The translations under genes were made by a program, and so were the position numbers. Under the pieces are notes generated by a model. It saw nothing but the letters and a program-made list of their open reading frames with translations. It did no database searches and was not told the DNA's origin. A DNA stretch of 64,000 nt, from the NCBI GenBank assembly GCA_035771175.1, contig CM069589.1, forward strand, positions 27,918,201 to 27,982,200. Reading direction: 5' to 3'. Shown piece after piece: positions 57,556-64,000 of the stretch; within the stretch, counting starts at the first letter, position 1; every line of letters begins with the position of its first letter. The DNA is from Paratinospora sagittata. Its lineage: Eukaryota; Streptophyta; Magnoliopsida; Ranunculales; Menispermaceae.

Positions 57556-58254
57556 ATATCTCCCTTTTCGCTGATTTCAAACAAATTCACTACTGGCCTG
57601 ATTAAAGCAAGAAGCATGATTTCTCGAATGAATGAATAAGTTAAATGAATAATTATATCATGCAACTTTTAAGAATATACCACTTAATAAAAGATTTAAC
57701 ATTCAATAACATGTGGACAATAGACAATCAAATACCAATAAAAGTATACTCAGACATATGATCAATAGAAACTATATGTACATGTATATCAATATAGTCA
57801 AATCAATCATATACATGTGATCATCATAGATGTATACATCAAAAGATAAAGCCAAAATAACAAACAAAAGTACACAAATAGTACAAAAGTGTAAACCAAA
57901 AAAATTATACAAAACATACAGAACAACTTCAAAATATGTATCCAAACTCCAAACACCCCCCCTGAGTGTATAAACTTTCCCCTTGAGTATGTGCACAAAA
58001 TGATCTAGTTAATCAGACTAATCATATGCTAATCTCTCTCCCCCTTTCAAAACATCAAAAAGAGTGTGCCTAAGACAAAGGTGATGATCGTGGACCAAGA
58101 GATCCTAGCCCAGCAAATATGTCGTTAGCTGGTGAAGTCGTGGCATCGTCCTCCGCGGGGGGGGGGGGGGGGGTACCGGCATCTGCATCAGGTATAACAA
58201 CGGTAAAGGCAAATGAGGTAACAGATGTGGAGCCAGAGTGGATAACCAAATCAC
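57556..58254 (-). other. 3' internal region of S11 element
   Basis: Internal sequence adjoining the 3' LTR, cut by S12 at 58255. It holds several minus-strand purine tracts: next to the LTR (57556-57569), at 57955-57962 (eight G) and at 58033-58048 (GAAAGGGGGAGAGAGA, preceded by a TTTTTGATG stretch). Repeated purine tracts before the 3' LTR fit a Sirevirus. Between them the sequence is AT-rich and non-coding. Confidence 0.65.
58070..58254 (-). pseudogene. C-terminal fragment of a Sirevirus-like ORF
   Basis: A partial minus-strand frame of about 61 codons ending at TAG (58070-58072). Readable features are a five-proline run encoded by a 17-base C tract (58157-58173), then AEDDATTSPAND and GLGSLGPRSSPLS. 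The position before the purine tracts fits the end of the pol or envelope-like ORF of such an element, and I cannot tell which. Its 5' part is displaced by S12. The homopolymer makes the frame slippage-prone. Confidence 0.4.
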
Positions 58255-58469
58255 TGTTGGCCCAGTATTACTGTCTAAGAGGGGGGGTGAATTGGACTTG
58301 GCGGATTTTTGTGTTACCTTTCTAATATTTTAATTAAACAAGTAATGTGCGCAGTCGGTAACAATCCAAATAATAAGTGCAGGAAAATAAATGAACATAA
58401 AGGATTTAGAGTGGTTCGGTTCCCCTTGAACCTACGTCCACTACCCAATCACAGTGAACACTATTTCCC

Positions 58470-58660
58470 ATTCCACTATTGGCTAATAACTTACGGGCGG
58501 ATTAGAAGCAGTTTACACTAACCAACACCAAGGCCTCGTTAGAAAGCCACTACAACGCTAACCTACACAAGGGCTCGGTTAAAAAGCCACAATATAGCCT
58601 ACACAAAGGCTTGGCTAGTAAGCCACAACTTAAAACCAACTTATGGGCGTGGTTACGTGT
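58470..58660 (-). repeat. Leader hairpin array of S12
   Basis: Units CTAACC...GGTTA, TAGCC...GGCTA and AACCAACTTATGGGCGTGGTT, parallel to S10. Confidence 0.72.
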
Positions 58661-59934
58661 CGTACAAAGTTTGGTATTATCCCGATTGACTTAACCAAGT
58701 CAATAATACATCAAGATTACAAAGATATAGAGAAGTGTATAACAACATTTTCAACAATATAAGCTTACAATCTTGAATAAGACAACAATCACTATTCCAA
58801 CCACTATAATTCCAAATGATGCAAAGTGTTGAAATATGTTTTTGTCAAATGCAATCGATTCAACTATATGTGATGTAAAATAGTGAATCGAATATGCACA
58901 ACTATCAAGATATTGAATCTAAAGAACAATAAGTTTAAAGATCGAGAATCAATATAAGATGATGATCAAAACTTGACGATTCTAAATATATATGTGATGA
59001 AGATCAAGAATCAAAACAACTCAAGTATGATCAAAATCTTCGATTCAATATAATATGATATTGGCACATGAATCGAAACTTCAAACTATTTATGAAACCA
59101 CTAAACAAAGTAATTTTTTATGAAGATCAAGATAGGGTTTCACAAACGTAATCAATACAAAATTAGTTTTAAAGATTATAATCTAAGCACATAAACTGAT
59201 TTGCATAAACCAAAATCACAACAATCTAGTTGTAGAAATGTATACCCCACTCGGGAAGGTTGAAGCACCAAGAATCTTCTAGTGTGAAGTTGGATGCGTG
59301 AAATCACGATTAAAACTCAATAGAAGATGTAGAAACACTTGAATCGTCTTGAACACTTGCACAAGAGAAACTCTCCAAGTTTCTCAAGGTTTTGAAAGAT
59401 GTGGAGAACTATTCGGAAGATTGGATCAAATGATCAAATGTTGTTGAACTTTTGCTTTCAAAGAAGGATTAAATGACTTAAGAACTTGTTGTGTGTTTGT
59501 AAAAAGACTTAGACAAAAAAAGACACAAGTTATCTAGATTTTGCAAAATTTGCTCTTTAAATGAGCAAGTGTGGTATTTATAGATAAACACCACACCGAG
59601 GGACAGGAACGTGTTGCTTAACACATGAGCATGTTTTTGGTTTGAAATCTAAAAAGATTTAGATTTTCCTCCAATTAAGGAGAGCGTTCCTCAACATGTC
59701 TGTTGGGCATGTTGGTGAATCCAAGAGGGGGGTTAATTGGGTGTGATGGTGAATTTTAAACTTTTCCAATGACTTAGTGATATACATTGGTACATTGGAA
59801 CTAAATGCACATACTTACCATAAAGTAAAATGCATAACTTAAAACGAACTAGAATTTATAGTGGTTCGGCCAAGTCTACATCCACTATCTAATCACCCGA
59901 TTAGGATTTTTTCAATCCACTAACTGATTCTCTT

Positions 59935-60215
59935 ACGTGTGAGAACCAAACCGTTATACATGCCCTTTTACAGGTTCAAGGCAAACCTATCCTTTTGCGG
60001 GCTAAGGATGAACTGCATTTCCTTTTTGTGGGAGGAGGAAAAATCCATGTTTCTTTTACGGGATAAGGAAGAACCATTTTCCTTTTACGGGGTAAGGAAG
60101 AACCGTTTATCTTTTACAGGTTCAGAGATAACCTATCCTTTTACATGTTGAGGACAAACCTATCCTTTTATAGGTTAAGGACGAACTTATTTTCCTACTT
60201 ACAGGTGAGGATGAA
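59935..60215 (-). repeat. Leader hairpin array of S13
   Basis: Eight to nine units with TTTTACGGGATAAGGAAGAA or TTTTACAGGTTCAGAGA (plus strand), forming AAGGA/TCCTT-type and CTCT/AGAG-type hairpins. Confidence 0.75.
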
Positions 60216-61318
60216 CCTTTAAATGATTTCACCCTGAAATCATCATCTGAACTACATTCACTTGTCATGGTTGTTTCAATCCAGAAACACACCAGCATTA
60301 CAACACAATGATAATATTGGTTCTAACTGAGTAGAACACTTTATAATTAAGCTCATATGCATAGCATTACAAAGATGTACAAATGTGAATACGTAATGCT
60401 AAAGGACATACACTTATAGTCCTTTACCTTTCAATGTTCGGTATTGCTTAAGTGCAGTTTCAAAAAGCTTGAATGATATATAAATCAATTTAGTGCTTCT
60501 TTGAAAACATTATGATACCATTAAAACATTGAAGTTGAAAATGTAGGACCAGTGTAAAACATAGACTCATATAGTTTTCAAAATAGATAAAGTGTCTAAA
60601 CATGAAAATTTCTGGTTTAGTACTTAGTAGTTAACACAACTACTGATATAGTTGAATACAATACTTAAGATATGAAATAAAGTACAACTGTATCTCTCAT
60701 GAACTATTTCTCAAATTCTTTCTTCAGTGAGATTGATATCAAGTATAGATCGACGCTGAGAATTTGAGTAGAAACCAGATCAAAATAGATTTTCAAAGAT
60801 AGAATATAATTGAAGCTCAATATAAAAATCTTTTGAATATGTAAAGTATTAGTGAAGATACGTTGCAAACTATAATAGTTGAAAACATTTTTGAAAACGA
60901 CTAACATTCAAAATGTTTTTGGCACAATAAAATTATCGGCAAGTTGTTTGATTCAAAGTGTTGGTATTTATAGACCTGGTAGGTAATAGCCGTTAGACAT
61001 TTGAAAATCAAATACAATGTGAACGTTTACACACAACGACTAGAATGTTATATGAAAGTGGCAACTGCAATTTTCACTAGCATTCTGATTCTTTTCAGAT
61101 TACATGAATAAAGAAAGTATTAGAAAAACTTGATTCATGTATCAGAGAAGATCTCTAACAAATCTTAAAAGGATTCTGTGCAAAGATCAGTTCTGAAAAA
61201 GTAGACTGATATAGTGTACTTGTTAGAACAGTGACAATTGTTGAATTAGCGTCCGAATTCAATAATTAGCGTCCTGACGCATAATATCAACTTTGTTATT
61301 TTTTTCCTTGAGGGCGCT

Positions 61319-62835
61319 TGATGCGTGCAAACCGCAAGCGTACGGTGTCAAGTTATAATATAAAACCGATGAGATATCGATACTGACACTAAATACCACG
61401 TTTACTAACTTCAACTTCATTTAGAAAATTAGATTTGAGTGATAAAGTGAAATATATAAAAAATTAAATAATTAGAAAGTAAACTAAGCATGCAATAAAA
61501 ATAGATAAAAAATCAGAGATAGAATAATCTAGAGGTTCGATATCACTCACTCTCAACTATGCATGTATATATAGATTATTAAATCAATTCTTTTATTTAT
61601 AAGTCAAGAATCCTAAAGTTTTTAATTCCCTTTCTCGAGTGTCGAATTGGAACATTTAGCCAAGGCTTGATTTCGATCTCTCGATAAAAAACAAAACCCT
61701 AGCAACTGATTAGGTTTTGTGATTCTTCCTACAACTTCAAAAGATATCATAAATCTCTCGATTCTATGATAATCCTAGGTTATATTTCCCTGGTTCCAAC
61801 CCAAGGAATCCTCTCTCGAGTGCCACCCCCCAAGTCTAGAATCATTCAATTCGTGATCAAGAGATTGCAAGCATTAAGCAATGAGAAATATAAATAAACT
61901 AGAAAACTTTGTTAACAATACTCAAACAATAAAACCTACAGCATAGTATCAAGTTCAGATCAATGTACACCTCTAGAAAGAGGATTTAGTTCATAACTAG
62001 AGATATCTTAACATGAAATATCATGATGAACATAAATCTAAAACCAGAAACACAAAGTAGAAGGAAGGGAAAGTGTAGGAGAATCTTCAATGTCTTCAAT
62101 CTTGCTATTTTCCTCGCTTCTAAACCTTAGCTGTCTTCCATGCTTTCCACAATATTTTTTCCTCTCCTTGATGCCTCTAAAAACCCTAAACAATGGTCTT
62201 TATATAGCTGCAAGTCCATAAGAAGTCGTCCAAGAAGTGTCCAAGTCGAACTAGGAAAGTTCGCAACAAAATTAGAAAGATTCTATTTTGAATCGCTCAT
62301 TAGCTTTCTTTCTCACCTTTTTTCTTCTTGTTCTCTACTCCAAATCAACCTAAGAATCCTTCATCTTATAGTATTTCAAGTAAGGAATCCATATAAACAA
62401 ACCACGTCTAATTCGGAGTTAAATTGAGAAAGTTATGGCCAAAACAAAAACGTCGCGCAATTGGCTTTTGTGTAGCGCCGTAGCGCTCAAAACGAATTAG
62501 GCGTTTTTCTTGTGGACTTGGCCAATTTTCAGTCCCTTTTTGACATGTATTCTTCATGCTTCTCCTTTACAACTTCTTGTACATGTTTTCATCATCCAAA
62601 ACCATGACTAACACATCTAAACACCTACAAAACAAATCAAATCAAATCAATAACACACTAAATTATGAAATGGATCAAATTCTAAACTAATAAACCAAAT
62701 TAATGCATAAAAACCAATTTATTCCTAAACTATCAAATGCATGAAAACTAACATAAACACATCAAACTAATGCATGAAATTTTCTAAAACACACCTAAAA
62801 CATCTTCTATAACCTATCTAAATATGCAACTATCA
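61319..62835 (-). mobile_element. Athila-like solo LTR
   Basis: 1517 bp with TGATGCGTGCAAACCGCAAG at the left and ATGCAACTATCA at the right, clearly related to the Athila LTRs at 17210 and 25706. Flanks are GCGCT (61314-61318) and ACGCT (62836-62840), one mismatch. Removing it rejoins a U3 half-site of S13 (GAGGGCGCT, then CATTATGTATAAGCG), which confirms the insertion. It retains a minus-strand TATA box. Confidence 0.87.
62198..62207 (-). promoter_or_regulatory. TATA box of Athila-like solo LTR
   Basis: CTATATAAAG on the minus strand, about 630 bp from the LTR 5' end. Confidence 0.55.
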
Positions 62836-63450
62836 ACGCTCATTATGTATAAGCGTCCTGCTGAACAATGAAGTGAGGGCGCCACTAACTTGTAAGCATC
62901 CTGACTTTTTTTGCGACATAATTGACTTAACCCTGAGGGCGCTAATGCACAGTTAGCATCCTGCTTTGTTTTAAAACAATTACGTATATGAGGGCGCTAC
63001 TATTCTGAGTAAGCGTCTTGCCTTTTAAAACATAACACACAAAGACGCTACAACTATGTAAGGGTCCTTTTATTTCCAAACATTTGAAAAACAAAACTAA
63101 GTGCGTTGAAGGACAATAAACGTGCTGAAAGTTATTAAGTTGATTCCCAAAGATGAGGGCGCTTCTATCCAGGTAGCATCCTGATAGTTTATCCAACTTA
63201 TAACTATCAACGTCCTCAAAGATAAATTTGTTGAAGAACTTAAAAATCTTTCAGTAAGCTGATGCTGAGTTAGCGTCCTGACAACTTCAGAGGTTGACTA
63301 AAGGGAGGCAATTACTGATAAGTAAGCGTCCTGATTAATCAGTTCAATTCAACCTTGAATGTTATCAACGTCCTAATGAATCATCAGCATCCTGACTTAT
63401 CAAGTTCAGGAGAGCGCTGCTAAATCATTAGCGTCCTGAAAGACGCTTGA
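62836..63450 (-). repeat. U3 hairpin array of S13
   Basis: About nine half-site pairs, e.g. GAGGGCGCTAC-TATTCTGA-GTAAGCGTCTTG (62989-63020). Confidence 0.75.
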
Positions 63451-64000
63451 AACGTAGTTTTGACTCGCGATTAAAAATACAATGAATGTGAATAAAAACT
63501 CAATAAATTTTAAATTAAACATAGAGAATTAAATCAATTAAAATACCATAAAGCATATGATCAAAACGTGCAAATATGCAAGTGATTTGTTCATTGTTTT
63601 GAAAAACGTTTGAGCCATATCGATTAGAGAAAGATATACCTTAAATACTATGTATTTCTCATATTTATCATAATCTTTAAATCCAACTCTTCATTATGAG
63701 ATCTTCAATAAGAACTTCACGCTGGAGTTGAATGTCTTGAACGTTGATCGAAAGATGTATACTTGAAGCTTGATTGAATTGTTCATGTGGTGTGATCTTG
63801 AAATCAGGATATGATCTTTGAGGTCTTTTGATTGAAATGATCTTGAACGTCTGATATGACCTTGAGTTCCTTGATCGAATCATTCTTTGGCTTTTTGCTT
63901 CCTGAGGTGCTGAGATAGGTCTTTGATTAATGCTCATTAGCATCGAAAGAGATTTTGTTTCATCATCAAAATATACTTCATCAAGTATACATAGGGACGT

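Larger units (their letters stand above)
58255..64000 (-). mobile_element. Sirevirus-like LTR S12, family B, split by S13
   Basis: Starts TGTTGGCCCAG at 58255; the expected left duplication is ATCAC (58250-58254). The visible own part is 58255-59709: two-part hairpin (58409-58442), leader array (58470-58660, with TAGCC/GGCTA in one unit), TATA (59573-59582, minus) and the first U3 palindromes. S13 interrupts it from 59710 to beyond the window, so its remainder is not visible. Confidence 0.75.
59710..64000 (-). mobile_element. Sirevirus-like LTR S13, family A, right end off window
   Basis: Starts TGTTGGTGAATCC at 59710; GGGCA (59705-59709) should be its duplication. Modules: two-part hairpin 59859-59887 (outer stem intact, inner stem decayed), leader array 59935-60215, TATA 60963-60973 (minus) and U3 array 61240-61318 plus 62836-63450. 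The last bases match the block about 40 bp before the end of S7, so the true end lies just beyond 64000. An Athila-like solo LTR interrupts it. Confidence 0.82.

Noticed and set aside
58119..58325. Plus-strand 68-residue frame with a glycine run
   Set aside because: It is the complement of the proline run in the minus-strand retroelement frame and crosses the S12 boundary.

Overview
This window is repeat-dense plant nuclear DNA. I found no host protein gene, rRNA or functional tRNA gene. Almost everything is LTR retrotransposon, mostly nested, with one LINE, one SINE and a possible hAT remnant. AT-richness, Athila and Tat Ty3-gypsy elements, plant L1-type LINE remains and large Sirevirus-like Ty1-copia LTRs all point to a higher plant, probably a eudicot. 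The species cannot be named from this.

Layout. (1) Positions 1-7200 are Sirevirus-like LTRs (called S1-S5 here) inserted into one another in both orientations, plus a small chromovirus-like solo LTR (T1, 4233-5694). (2) 7201-10710 is a 5'-truncated, decayed L1 LINE. (3) 10822-11033 is a tRNA-type SINE with its target duplication. (4) 11323-41868 is a Russian-doll locus. A hAT-like remnant holds a Tat-lineage Ty3-gypsy element (11575-40741, gag-pol on the minus strand plus an antisense, intron-containing ORF). Tat is split by two Sirevirus-like solo LTRs, S6 (15037-30883) and S7 (33560-36389). S6 is split by an Athila element (17210-30181). Athila's 5' LTR is split by a chromovirus-like solo LTR (26707-29770). 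Most of these boundaries are fixed by 5-bp target-site duplications read on both sides. (5) 41877-46190 is AT-rich unique-looking DNA with microsatellites and short duplications. (6) 46191-64000 is a second cluster of Sirevirus-like LTRs (S8-S13), two retaining a little of the 3' internal region, mixed with chromovirus-like fragments and an Athila-like solo LTR (61319-62835).

Main observation. The Sirevirus-like LTRs carry three structured modules whose stems are preserved while their sequence changes: (a) a U3 array of hairpins or palindromes, (b) an array of short hairpins about 0.7-1 kb downstream of the TATA box, with stems TTCTCA/TGAGAA, TCCTT/AAGGA, TCTCTT/AAGAGA, CTAACC/GGTTAG and CTAGC/GCTAG in different copies, and (c) a single two-part hairpin near the LTR 3' end, with an almost invariant outer stem TAGTGG/CCACTA and an inner stem that changes as pairs (GGC/GCC, GGCTT/AAGCC, GGTTC/GAACC). 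Palindromes in the cis-region of maize Sirevirus LTRs are known; I am not aware of a description of modules (b) and (c). In this text S-element strand means the inferred transcription strand, which is opposite to the side beginning TGTTGG.
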